A DNA stretch of 64,000 bases. It comes from Butyrivibrio sp. (GTDB lineage Bacteria > Bacillota > Clostridia > Lachnospirales > Lachnospiraceae). The stretch is from positions 1 through 64,000 of the forward strand of contig JAKVKH010000017.1 of the NCBI GenBank assembly GCA_022486625.1, in the 5' to 3' direction. Shown in pieces: positions 53,970-61,743 of this stretch. Both the position numbers and the translations under genes were made by a program. The number at the start of each line of letters is the position of its first letter. The stretch's first letter is position 1. The notes below the pieces were generated by a model that had not been told where the DNA came from, made no database searches, and saw only the letters and a program-made list of their open reading frames with translations.

Positions 53970-54971
53970 CTATTTTTCATTTGATTTATGATGTTGAACC
54001 GGAACGGTATCTTCCGTCACCGGGACGATCACTGTATTGTCCATATTCTGTATATACTCAATTATCTTCGGAAGTGCTTCTACCGTCTCTTCCTTATCCG
54101 AAGCATCATGCATCAGAATCATTGCGTCCGAATAGGAGGCAATATTCCCGGTCACATTCTGAACCATTGTCCTGGCATCGACATCATCTCCGCCATATAT
54201 GTTCCAGTCAAAATATGTGATATGATCTCTTCCCAGATAATCAATCAGATCCTGCATTCTGACTTTGCTGGCGGTATTGGAACTTCCGCCCGGGAAACGG
54301 TAATATGTTGTCCACACTCCGGTTGTTTCATACAGAAACTCCTGAAGCTTATGCATATCCGCCTGAAAACTGTCCACCGAACTGTATATCTCACTGTAAT
54401 TATGACTGTAGGAATGCATGCCCAGCGTATGCCCATCCGTCACAATTCTCCTGTAAACCGCCTGATAACTGCTGTCTGTTTTCCCAACCACAAAAAATGT
54501 GGCCTTAACATGATACCGGTCAAGTACATCCAGTATACGATCCGTCATTGTACTCGGACCATCATCAAACGTCAGGTAGACTTTCCGGACATTACCACTT
54601 CTATCCGAGCTTCCCGATGTACTGGCTGCTACACTGCCTGTTTCTGAAGAAGCCTCAGATGATGCTGCTGATGCTGCATTCCTGTCTCCATATCTTTCCT
54701 GATACCACTTCAGATTATTCTTCGTATCCTTCAAAAGACCGACAGTATTAAAATAACTGATCCCGAAAAAAATGCAGAAACAGACCGCTGCCAGAACAGT
54801 TACAGCTGCAAGGCCAACAGGCATATGATGTTGCCCTCCGGCTTTTTCAGATTCCGCATCATGCTGTATCTGAATGCAGGTGCCATTGCACCCGCATTTA
54901 ATATCATGATTTCTTGGGCTGTTGTTTCTCTGGCTGTTCCGGTTATTTCTGACCTCTTTATTTGAAGCCAT
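53970..54971 (-). CDS. Membrane-anchored polysaccharide deacetylase (NodB domain, CE4)
   Basis: Predicted peptidoglycan or glycan N-deacetylase. A basic, Asn-rich cytoplasmic start contains a short Cys cluster (KCGCNGTC), then one membrane helix (about 60-82), a Ser/Ala-rich spacer, and the NodB domain with TFDDGP (catalytic Asp and metal Asp), the His pair HSYSHN, FRFPGG-type YRFPGGSSN and the late LMHDASD. 333 aa from the ATG 54971 (GGGAG 9 bases upstream); a longer in-frame start is unsupported. Followed by bactofilin. Confidence 0.9.
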   Translation of the reverse strand: MASNKEVRNNRNSQRNNSPRNHDIKCGCNGTCIQIQHDAESEKAGGQHHMPVGLAAVTVLAAVCFCIFFGISYFNTVGLLKDTKNNLKWYQERYGDRNAASAASSEASSETGSVAASTSGSSDRSGNVRKVYLTFDDGPSTMTDRILDVLDRYHVKATFFVVGKTDSSYQAVYRRIVTDGHTLGMHSYSHNYSEIYSSVDSFQADMHKLQEFLYETTGVWTTYYRFPGGSSNTASKVRMQDLIDYLGRDHITYFDWNIYGGDDVDARTMVQNVTGNIASYSDAMILMHDASDKEETVEALPKIIEYIQNMDNTVIVPVTEDTVPVQHHKSNEK

Positions 54972-55002
54972 GTGTTTTCTCTCCCGTACTGAACCATTGT
55001 TT

Positions 55003-55030
55003 AGTATAACATATATTATGCCATACCAAA
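55003..55030 (-). promoter_or_regulatory. Candidate promoter for the deacetylase-bactofilin genes
   Basis: TATACT (55003-55008) with TTTGGT (55025-55030), read on the minus strand, 16 bases apart, about 32 bases before the ATG at 54971. The -35 box is weak. Confidence 0.4.
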
Positions 55031-55070
55031 AGAAAAAAATACGTGAATCAGCTCGTCTGCAATCTGCATA

Positions 55071-55102
55071 AAAATTACCGGGCAGAACGATCTCTGCCCG
55101 GC
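55071..55102 (-). terminator. Intrinsic terminator after the beta-helix gene
   Basis: A 9-bp perfect stem CCGGGCAGA/TCTGCCCGG (55078-55086 with 55093-55101) followed on the minus strand by TAATTTTTA. Confidence 0.8.
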
Positions 55103-55125
55103 AACCCATTCCTCAATAAGCTTTT

Positions 55126-56898
55126 TTACTTTTTCTTTCTCAATGAATAGGCAATTCCGCATACAATTGCTGCAATTGCTGCCGCGCTGCCTGCATATAA
55201 CGGAACTTTTGATGATCTTGAAGAATCCGCCTTCTCACTTTCCGCTGAAATACTCCCTGTCTCTGCAGTCGCTGATACTGCCGAGCCCGTGGATGAAGCA
55301 CTGTCTGCAGATACCGCATCAGATGATGTATTTGCTACAGATGCTGCTGCCGTCAGCTGTGACGGTACCGCCACTTCATAATCTGACCACTCTGGTGAAG
55401 ACTGTGCACCTGAAAGGTCCACCTGGTTCGCATATGTATCAACCGTTATTTTATACTGACTTGTTCCTTCCACATATACAGTTCCATCGGTATCTACAAT
55501 TGGAACTGTATTTCCGTCTGCATCGACAATTTTGCCCTCGTTATACAGGTTCGTTACCGTACTGTCTCCGGTTACCGTCCATGTAGAAGAATCATCCACA
55601 TAAACATTACAGTATCCGTCCCCGCCATTTCCTGCATATGTCTCATCGTCCTGAACCGCACCGGTCAGTGTGCTTCCATCCGTCATGTAGAAATCGAGAT
55701 CGCTGATGCTGTCCCAGATCACATTACCACTCATCACCTGATCAATTGCAGTGAAATTGCACTGAGATCCGTTTGCTCCGGAAGTACCCCAGCCTCTTTC
55801 ATTTGCATTGCCGGATACGCGCAGAAAATACTCACTGTCATCAGCTGTCGTAATCGTCACATCATTTAAAAGAATGTCACATTCAGTATTTGTGGTATAG
55901 AAAACGCCTCCGTTTTTGGAGGTTATGCTGCCACCTGTCATATCAAATGTTGAGTTACCGACTTCCGAGTCGCCGGACATACTCTGGTAAAGGATGACTG
56001 ACCATGTGGAATCGTTTGTATCAAGATCCTTCATATTGGAAGTCAGGTCAGAGTTAAAAAGTCTGAGTGAATTCAGTCCTTCAATACAGACACCCTCTGA
56101 ACCGTTTGCCACCAGGGTTGAATCATTTACAGATATATCCGCTGTGCAGTATACTGCCGGAGATCCTTCACCATTAGAAGTATAAGTTCCTCCATTCACC
56201 ACCATGGTACCGCCGCCGCGGTCACTCCGGATAGCTGCTGCAGACTCTCCCTGTGTGGTTGCATTTACATCCCAGGCATAAAGTGTTCCGCCGCCGGCAA
56301 CATGAATGCCGCCCGATGTGTTCTTTGAAGTACTGATAGTCGTTCCTGCCACATAGGTAATTCCCTTATCATAGGAAAAGATACCTGCACCACCGGCAGT
56401 ATCCGTTGTAATGTTACCGCCGTTTACATATGTGGTTCCCTCTGTTGTCAGAAGCGCTGCACCGACGCCGTAAAAACTGGAATTATCTCCGCCGTTACTG
56501 TCCGAGCTCGTTCTGGTAATTGTGGGGTTATTCAGTACAGCACTTGCTCCGCCGGAAACATGAACTGCATTTTCATCTGTTCCCGTGGAATCATAGGTCT
56601 GGTTGTCCTCTGTTGTATCTGATGAAATTTCTTTTACTGCCGACCACTCAGTCACTGCGCTGCTGCCACCGCCTGGTGCTGCTCCAGGCGCCTGTCCGCC
56701 TGCACCACTGCTACCTGTCCCTGATACTGCGCCCGGTGCCTGTCCATCCGGCGGTGCCTGCGGCGCACTGTTTCCGTTTCCCGAAGTTTTCTCTGCTGCA
56801 GATACCGTACCTGTACCTACGCTTCCTGCAACAGTCGTAGTCATTACAATTGCTCCTATTGTACCTGTCAGAATTTTTCTGGCCTTATCTGATTTCAT
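55126..56898 (-). CDS. Secreted right-handed beta-helix surface protein
   Basis: 590 residues, function unknown. Signal peptide (1-34), a Pro/Gly/Ala/Gln-rich stretch with repeated GQAPGA modules (about 45-78), then a long beta-helix-like domain of Asn/Gly/Thr repeats (about 90-490, e.g. TYVNGGNITTDTAG, MVVNGGTYTSNGEG) resembling pectate-lyase-fold and Cthe_2159-type carbohydrate-binding proteins, a Ser/Ala-rich spacer, and a C-terminal membrane helix with a KKK tail. No LPXTG motif, so anchoring is probably by the membrane helix. GAAAGGGG 10 bases before the ATG. Monogenic: its own operator-like promoter region and terminator. Confidence 0.85.
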   Translation of the reverse strand: MKSDKARKILTGTIGAIVMTTTVAGSVGTGTVSAAEKTSGNGNSAPQAPPDGQAPGAVSGTGSSGAGGQAPGAAPGGGSSAVTEWSAVKEISSDTTEDNQTYDSTGTDENAVHVSGGASAVLNNPTITRTSSDSNGGDNSSFYGVGAALLTTEGTTYVNGGNITTDTAGGAGIFSYDKGITYVAGTTISTSKNTSGGIHVAGGGTLYAWDVNATTQGESAAAIRSDRGGGTMVVNGGTYTSNGEGSPAVYCTADISVNDSTLVANGSEGVCIEGLNSLRLFNSDLTSNMKDLDTNDSTWSVILYQSMSGDSEVGNSTFDMTGGSITSKNGGVFYTTNTECDILLNDVTITTADDSEYFLRVSGNANERGWGTSGANGSQCNFTAIDQVMSGNVIWDSISDLDFYMTDGSTLTGAVQDDETYAGNGGDGYCNVYVDDSSTWTVTGDSTVTNLYNEGKIVDADGNTVPIVDTDGTVYVEGTSQYKITVDTYANQVDLSGAQSSPEWSDYEVAVPSQLTAAASVANTSSDAVSADSASSTGSAVSATAETGSISAESEKADSSRSSKVPLYAGSAAAIAAIVCGIAYSLRKKK

Positions 56899-56954
56899 CT
56901 TTGATGAACCCCTTTCGCGCTATATTTCAGTTGTTTACTTTCTGGAATAAGTAA

Positions 56955-56990
56955 AGGTTAGCATGTCAGCCTAAAATGAACCTAAAAGCC
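56955..56990 (-). promoter_or_regulatory. 11-bp direct-repeat operator ahead of the beta-helix gene
   Basis: On the minus strand TTTTAGG recurs with an exact 11-bp period (plus-strand CCTAAAA at 56970 and 56981), followed directly by a CATGCTAAC that could serve as a -10 region. Such tandem 11-bp half-sites at the -35 position are typical for OmpR/PhoB-class activators. No such regulator is encoded in the window. Confidence 0.5.
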
Positions 56991-57096
56991 GTAAAATTAC
57001 TGTTAAATATATTTCTTCAATGTCAGGATTCTGATTCATAGGGATCTGTGCAATAAGTAACATCCCCTGTAGCAGTACATTAATGAATCATCAGAC

Positions 57097-57127
57097 AAAA
57101 AAACCGCTTCGGATTGCTCCGGAGCGG
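57097..57127 (-). terminator. Intrinsic terminator after the purine permease
   Basis: Stem CCGCTCCGGA/TCCGAAGCGG with one mismatch, a 4-nt loop and at least seven T residues on the minus strand. Confidence 0.85.
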
Positions 57128-57147
57128 CTCTTAAACGTAAATGTTTA

Positions 57148-58497
57148 TTATTGGAACTTTGTAATCAGCGTAAGTACCCGCAAGCAGAACATAACAAAAA
57201 TGACCCACATAACAGGACTTACATCCTTCGCCTTTTTGGAGAAGACCTTGACAATTACCCAGCCCATAATACCAAACATGATACCATTGGCAATGGAATA
57301 AGTCAGGGGCATCATCATCATCGCGAGGTATGCACCAAAGCTGTCTGCCATATCACCGTCAAACTTGATCTTGGTTGCACTGGATACCATCAGCATACCA
57401 ACATAAAGAAGTGCCGGTGCTGTTGCAAATCCGGGAATTGCAAGGAAGAACGGGCTGAATACCAGAGATACCAGGAACAGGATACCTGTTGTCAGAGCGG
57501 TAAGACCTGTTCTGCCGCCTGCAGCAACACCTGCACTTGACTCAACAAAGCTTGTGATTGTAGATGTTCCGAGGCAGGCACCTGCAACTGTTCCGATTGC
57601 ATCGGACATGAATACCTTGCCTACACGCGGAAGATTTCCGTCTTTATCCAGGAGTCCCGCCTTGTCTGCAACACCGACAACTGTACCTACTGTATCAAAC
57701 AGATCTACAAACAGGAAACTGAACATGATTGCAGTAAACTGAATCAGATGTGCACCTGCCCATGCAAAATTGAAATGAAATGCTGTATTTTTAATACCAC
57801 TCAACTGAATTCCCTGTGAAAAATCAGGGAAGCAGTTACCCGCTGTATACCAGCCTGTCTTCTGCGCAATCATTCCCAGAATCCATGTTGCAATAATTCC
57901 GATCAGAACGGAACCCTGTACATTATAATGTGACAGAATAATAATAATCAGAAGACCGATAAAGCAAAGAATTACCGGTGCACTACTGAAATCGCCAAGA
58001 TTTACAAGTGTTGCATCACTGTTTGTAACGATTCCCGCACCCTGCAGTCCGATAAACGCAACGAACAGACCAATACCTGCAGAAATACCATACTTCAGAT
58101 TCTGCGGAATACCATTGATAATCTGCTCTCTGAATTTAAACGCAGAAATAACGATGAAAATAATACCTTCCACAAATACCGCAGTCAGACAGATAGTGAA
58201 CGGATCCTGTACATCCTTCAGCTCTCCAAGGCAGACTGTATATGCAAAATACGCATTCAGACCAAGACCTGCAGAAAGGGCAATCGGATAATTAGCAAGA
58301 AATGCCATAATAAATGTGGCAATTGCAGAAGCAAGTGCGGTGGCAACAAATACACCGTTTGCATCCATAACATTCCCCAGAATGCTCGGGTTAACCGCAA
58401 GAATGTAAGCCATTGCAAGGAAAGTGGTAATTCCGGCAACAATTTCCGTCTTGACAGTCGTCCCATGTGCTTTTAACTGAAACATTTTCTCCAACAT
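57148..58497 (-). CDS. NCS2-family purine permease (AzgA type)
   Basis: Proton-driven uptake of adenine, guanine or hypoxanthine is the usual role. 449 residues with about 13 helices; family motifs EIVAGITTFLAMAYILAVNP, ALSAGLGLNAYFAYTV and FLFVDLFDTVGTVVGVADKAG. The start is the ATG 58497 with GGAGGAG 6 bases upstream; an ATG five codons earlier overlaps that site. Its own promoter and terminator make it a single-gene unit. The leader is under 70 nt and holds no purine riboswitch that I can see. Confidence 0.93.
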   Translation of the reverse strand: MLEKMFQLKAHGTTVKTEIVAGITTFLAMAYILAVNPSILGNVMDANGVFVATALASAIATFIMAFLANYPIALSAGLGLNAYFAYTVCLGELKDVQDPFTICLTAVFVEGIIFIVISAFKFREQIINGIPQNLKYGISAGIGLFVAFIGLQGAGIVTNSDATLVNLGDFSSAPVILCFIGLLIIIILSHYNVQGSVLIGIIATWILGMIAQKTGWYTAGNCFPDFSQGIQLSGIKNTAFHFNFAWAGAHLIQFTAIMFSFLFVDLFDTVGTVVGVADKAGLLDKDGNLPRVGKVFMSDAIGTVAGACLGTSTITSFVESSAGVAAGGRTGLTALTTGILFLVSLVFSPFFLAIPGFATAPALLYVGMLMVSSATKIKFDGDMADSFGAYLAMMMMPLTYSIANGIMFGIMGWVIVKVFSKKAKDVSPVMWVIFVMFCLRVLTLITKFQ

Positions 58498-58546
58498 AGC
58501 GAACTCCTCCATTTGTCAGCTACTATAATAAATCACACCGTTTTTT

Positions 58547-58576
58547 ATTCTACCAGTGCTGCATACAATTATGCAA
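58547..58576 (-). promoter_or_regulatory. Promoter of the purine permease
   Basis: TTGCAT (58571-58576) and TAGAAT (58547-58552), read on the minus strand, 18 bases apart. The spacer starts with a small palindrome GCATAATTGTATGC spanning the -35 box (58561-58574), a possible regulator site. Confidence 0.55.
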
Positions 58577-58593
58577 CCATAATTTGATCTATT

Positions 58594-60267
58594 TTATTTT
58601 TTTCGGAGGAGTACAATTGTTTCCACTGATCGCGTGAAGGGAAACATGTCAACCGGTATGGCATGCTCAGCCTCATATCCATGCTTCGTAATAATCTCAA
58701 GGTCATTGGCAAGTGAATCAGGACTGCAGGAAATGTATACGATGCGGTCCGGTGCAAGTCGGAACATCGCCTGCAGGAAAACAGGTGTCGAACCAGACCT
58801 TGGAGGATCCATGAACACCACATCCACCTTTTCTCCTGCATCTGCCATCTGAAGCATGAATCTGCTGGCATCATTTTCATAGAAGGTAATGTTCCCGATC
58901 TTATTCCTTCTGGCGTTTCCGATAGCGTCCTGAACCGCATCATGATTCAGTTCTACGCCAATTACCTCACCTGCATGCTGACTGGCAATAATTCCGATTG
59001 TACCGACACCGCAATAGCAGTCCAGTACACGCTCTTTTCCCGTGAGCCCTGCAAGTTCAATTGCCGTGCGATACAGTTTCTCTGTCTGTACCGGATTCAC
59101 CTGATAAAATGACTTCGGAGAAATTTTGAATTCCATACCGCACATGGTATCCAGAATATATCCCGGACCATAGATTGCTTTCTCTTTATCCCCCAGAATC
59201 ATACTTGTCTGTTTTTCATTTACATTGATCACAACCGTCGTGATTTCCGGATGCCTCTGCCGAAGTGCCTTTACGAAATTATTCTTGGACGGCAGAATCG
59301 GTGAAGTCAATACCAGTACCACCATGATCTGACCGCTTTCGTGCCCGACGCGGATCAGTACATGACGCAGAAGTCCAAAACCATTATCCTCGTCAAAGGT
59401 TTTGATCTTGAAAGATTTAAGCATTCCTCTGATGGTAGCAATAATATCGTCCGCTTTTTTATTTTCCAGAAGGCATTCTTCAATCGGAACAACATCATGC
59501 GTTCCCTCACGATATATCCCGGAAAGCGGATTTCCCTTTCTGTCATGGGTAAATACCGCATGCACCTTGCAGCGATAATGCTCCGGTTCATCCATTCCGA
59601 TAAAGGATTCTACTCTGCAGTATGGGGAAAGCAGTTCCTGTACTCTCTCCTGCTTGATTTTCAGCTGTTCCTGATAAGGAACGTCAATCATCTGGCATCC
59701 ACCGCATTTCTTTGATACCGGACACCTGCTGCACTTACCTTCTTTGGCTGCAACAGCTTCCCTCGCTGCCTTGCTGACACGGTGACTGTACTTCGTTGTC
59801 GTGTTGTCCTGTTGTCCCTGCATCTCATCATCCACTGACATGGCAAGTCTCATCATTTTTTCTACAGAGGTATCGATTCTCTTGCCGTCCGTTCTGGAAG
59901 TTCCGATTCGCCTGTTTTCTGTCCTGGTGGTTCCGATTCTGCGGTCATCATATTTTGCTGTGCCGATCCGTTTATTATCTTTCTTTGCCGTTCCGATTTT
60001 CTGATCATCGCGTCTTGCTGTGCCGATCCGTTTATTATCTTTCTTTGCCGTTCCGATTTTCTGATCATCGCGTCTTGCTGTGCCAATCCGTTTATTATCT
60101 TTCTTTGCCGTTCCGATTTTCTGATCATCACGTCTTGCTGTGCCGATCCGTTTATGCTCTGTCTTAGAAGTCCCGATTCTGCGATCATCCTGCTTTGCAG
60201 TAGCGATTCTTTCTGTTTTTCCCAATGTTTCCATGCGACTGCCATTTTTCTGTGTATTTCGTTCCAT
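58594..60267 (-). CDS. RlmD-like rRNA (uracil-C5)-methyltransferase with decapeptide-repeat N-terminus
   Basis: 557 residues from the ATG 60267 (GGAGG 8 bases upstream; a TTG two codons earlier is too close to it). The enzyme part is complete: cysteine cluster CSRCPVSKKCGGC (about 180-192), Rossmann motif DCYCGVGTIG, MDPPRSG and catalytic Cys in YISCSPDS. Instead of a TRAM domain, residues 20-129 are eleven tandem decapeptides of the form R/K-I-G-T-A/S-x-x-D/E-x-x, strongly basic and probably disordered. They may substitute for TRAM in RNA binding (inference). Three neighbouring 60-bp DNA units are almost identical, so copy number may vary. Confidence 0.9.
   Translation of the reverse strand: MERNTQKNGSRMETLGKTERIATAKQDDRRIGTSKTEHKRIGTARRDDQKIGTAKKDNKRIGTARRDDQKIGTAKKDNKRIGTARRDDQKIGTAKKDNKRIGTAKYDDRRIGTTRTENRRIGTSRTDGKRIDTSVEKMMRLAMSVDDEMQGQQDNTTTKYSHRVSKAAREAVAAKEGKCSRCPVSKKCGGCQMIDVPYQEQLKIKQERVQELLSPYCRVESFIGMDEPEHYRCKVHAVFTHDRKGNPLSGIYREGTHDVVPIEECLLENKKADDIIATIRGMLKSFKIKTFDEDNGFGLLRHVLIRVGHESGQIMVVLVLTSPILPSKNNFVKALRQRHPEITTVVINVNEKQTSMILGDKEKAIYGPGYILDTMCGMEFKISPKSFYQVNPVQTEKLYRTAIELAGLTGKERVLDCYCGVGTIGIIASQHAGEVIGVELNHDAVQDAIGNARRNKIGNITFYENDASRFMLQMADAGEKVDVVFMDPPRSGSTPVFLQAMFRLAPDRIVYISCSPDSLANDLEIITKHGYEAEHAIPVDMFPFTRSVETIVLLRKK
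59881..60210. repeat. Eleven 30-bp tandem repeats in the RlmD-like gene
   Basis: 330 bp of in-frame 30-bp units encoding decapeptides. The middle part consists of 60-bp double units repeated three times with only one or two base differences, so it arose by recent duplication. Confidence 0.93.
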
Positions 60268-60296
60268 CGTCAATTCCTCCTGTTTAATCCATCTTC

Positions 60297-60355
60297 CGGA
60301 AAAAAGAAAACGGGGTGCGCACCTCCGATTTCACCGGACTGTGCCGCAACCCCGC
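60297..60355 (-). terminator. Terminator after the 103-residue protein gene
   Basis: Long GC-rich hairpin with outer stem CGGGGT/ACCCCG (60311-60316 with 60349-60354) and inner pairs, followed on the minus strand by TTTTCTTTTTT. Confidence 0.7.
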
Positions 60356-60360
60356 ATGTA

Positions 60361-60672
60361 CTATTTCTTCTGGCCGGAACTGCCGTTTTCAGTATCGTAG
60401 TCCCTGAACTTTATGTCCTTGAAATCCTTTACCAGTTCATGTGCCCGTTCAATATCCGCCTTATTAATTCTGATAGTGCATGTAATACGGTCTTTTGCCG
60501 AACGTCCGCCAAAAACTCTCTGCCAGAACGTCTTGTCCTGCCATTCCACATAGTAAGAAACACGGTGCTTCAGAAATGTTTCTTCCAGCATTTTCTTTGT
60601 TTCCTGACTGTATATGGTGCAAAACGGGACTTCATTATTGAAGACCTGATCTTCCTGTAATATTGATGACAT
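60361..60672 (-). CDS. Conserved-looking 103-residue soluble protein, function unknown
   Basis: Starts at the ATG 60672 with GGAGG 10 bases upstream; a longer in-frame start 12 codons earlier lacks a site. Predicted alpha/beta: SSILQEDQVFNNEVPFCTIY, then KMLEETFLKHRVSYYVEW, a basic stretch (FGGRSAKDR), and ITCTIRINKADIERAHELVKDF. The pattern of a strand, a helix, a strand, then an N-K-x-D-I-E-R-A-x-E-L-V helix resembles small ferredoxin-like or DUF2007-type proteins, but I cannot assign a family. A strong promoter and terminator frame it as a single-gene unit just upstream of the RlmD-like gene. Confidence 0.75.
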   Translation of the reverse strand: MSSILQEDQVFNNEVPFCTIYSQETKKMLEETFLKHRVSYYVEWQDKTFWQRVFGGRSAKDRITCTIRINKADIERAHELVKDFKDIKFRDYDTENGSSGQKK

Positions 60673-60742
60673 AATATTGTAACCTCCAAAACCTGTCCAG
60701 TCATTCACTGCCCCCTGTTGTATTCATCAGGAACGCATAATA

Positions 60743-60771
60743 ATTATACACGTCTGGCGGTTACATGGCAA
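60743..60771 (-). promoter_or_regulatory. Promoter of the 103-residue protein gene
   Basis: TTGCCA (60766-60771) and a perfect TATAAT (60743-60748), read on the minus strand, exactly 17 bases apart. Confidence 0.7.
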
Positions 60772-60798
60772 TCACTGTTTGATATTACGGATTTATAT

Positions 60799-60828
60799 TG
60801 ATTTTTTCATGTTTTTATGATATATATT
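60799..60828 (+). promoter_or_regulatory. Promoter of the FliD-like gene
   Basis: TTGATT (60799-60804) and TATATT (60823-60828), 18 bases apart, about 70 bases before the ATG. It is divergent from the promoter at 60743-60771. Confidence 0.5.
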
Positions 60829-60894
60829 ATTTAGAGAAACTTTGTAAATCTCAGGCATGGATGCCGCCATTTCTAACAGCAGGGAAGTGATTAT

Positions 60895-61677
60895 ATGAGT
60901 ATTAATCTGAATGTTGATTATTCCACCTTATTTGGCAGTCTTTCATCGGGAAGCAGCAGTTCAAGTGATTATGTGTCTTCCCTTTCAGGTCTAGTTTCAG
61001 ACTATAATTCCATTAAGAACGGAAGCTATGGAAAAGTTGTTTCGGCATACTATACCAAAACCGCCGGCAAAACCTCAGGCGCTTCGACAACCTCTTCCAC
61101 CAGTTCTTCTGCAAATACATCAACTGCTTCTGCAACCGAGTATGCTTCTGTTGCCAAAAATGCACAGTCACTTGAAACTTCTGTGGAAGCACTTTCTTCA
61201 AAATCCTTATATAGCAAAAAAAATATTACCTCCACCGCTTCTGATGGAACCAAAACAACGAGCTATGGGTACGATACCGACAGCCTTTATAAAGCCGCTT
61301 CCGACTTTGTGGACAAATATAACTCACTTCTTTCCTCCGGTTCTTCTTCCACTGGTACGAATATTGCCTCCAGGACAGCATATATGAAGACCACAACAAA
61401 TCAATATGCAAAAGCACTATCAGATATCGGCATTACCAAAGATGATACTACCGGTAAACTTTCCATTGATGAGACAGCATTCAAAAAAGCTGATGTCAGT
61501 AAGCTTCAGTCACTTTTCAGTACTGACTCCGGATATGGCTATCAGATTTCCACTGCCGCATCATTAGTTGAAAGTGCTGCAACCAGTGCCGTATCATCTG
61601 CCTCCGCTTCTACCTACACCTCATCCGGTACCTATAATACATACAACACCGGAACATTATTAAATTCTATTGTTTAA
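60895..61677 (+). CDS. FliD C-terminal-like Ser/Thr-rich protein
   Basis: 260 residues, no signal peptide or membrane segment. Low-complexity Ser/Thr/Ala stretches (about 15-25, 58-82) alternate with helical parts. The segment from about 140 to 210 (FVDKYNSLLSSG ... ALSDIGITKDDTTGKLSIDE ... LQSLFS) matches the flagellar cap protein FliD C-terminal domain pattern. There are no flagellar genes around it, it is too short for a full FliD (450-600 aa), and its N-terminus does not look like a flagellin. AGGGAAGTG precedes the ATG. Only protein gene on the plus strand, with its own promoter and terminator. Secretion route and role unknown. Confidence 0.75.
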   Translation: MSINLNVDYSTLFGSLSSGSSSSSDYVSSLSGLVSDYNSIKNGSYGKVVSAYYTKTAGKTSGASTTSSTSSSANTSTASATEYASVAKNAQSLETSVEALSSKSLYSKKNITSTASDGTKTTSYGYDTDSLYKAASDFVDKYNSLLSSGSSSTGTNIASRTAYMKTTTNQYAKALSDIGITKDDTTGKLSIDETAFKKADVSKLQSLFSTDSGYGYQISTAASLVESAATSAVSSASASTYTSSGTYNTYNTGTLLNSIV

Positions 61678-61694
61678 AATGAGTGAATCACATG

Positions 61695-61730
61695 AAAAAG
61701 CTCTGCAGGATCAACCTGCAGAGCTTTTAT
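61695..61730. terminator. Bidirectional terminator between convergent genes
   Basis: A 14-bp perfect stem AAAAGCTCTGCAGG/CCTGCAGAGCTTTT (61696-61709 with 61715-61728) with a 5-nt loop and A/T runs on both sides, serving the FliD-like gene on the plus strand and the GH3-like gene on the minus strand. Confidence 0.9.
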
Positions 61731-61743
61731 CATCTGTCATATT

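Noticed and set aside
58498-58593. Purine riboswitch ahead of the NCS2 permease
   Set aside because: The predicted leader is shorter than 70 nt and shows no three-way junction pattern; a plain promoter is enough to explain the sequence.
59881-60210. CRISPR-like regular spacing
   Set aside because: The 30/60-bp periodicity has no unique spacers and is in frame with a protein repeat; it is a coding tandem repeat.
61050-61417. Minus-strand frames opposite the FliD-like gene
   Set aside because: The plus-strand gene has a promoter, ribosome site and terminator; the opposite frames arise from Ser/Thr codon repetition.
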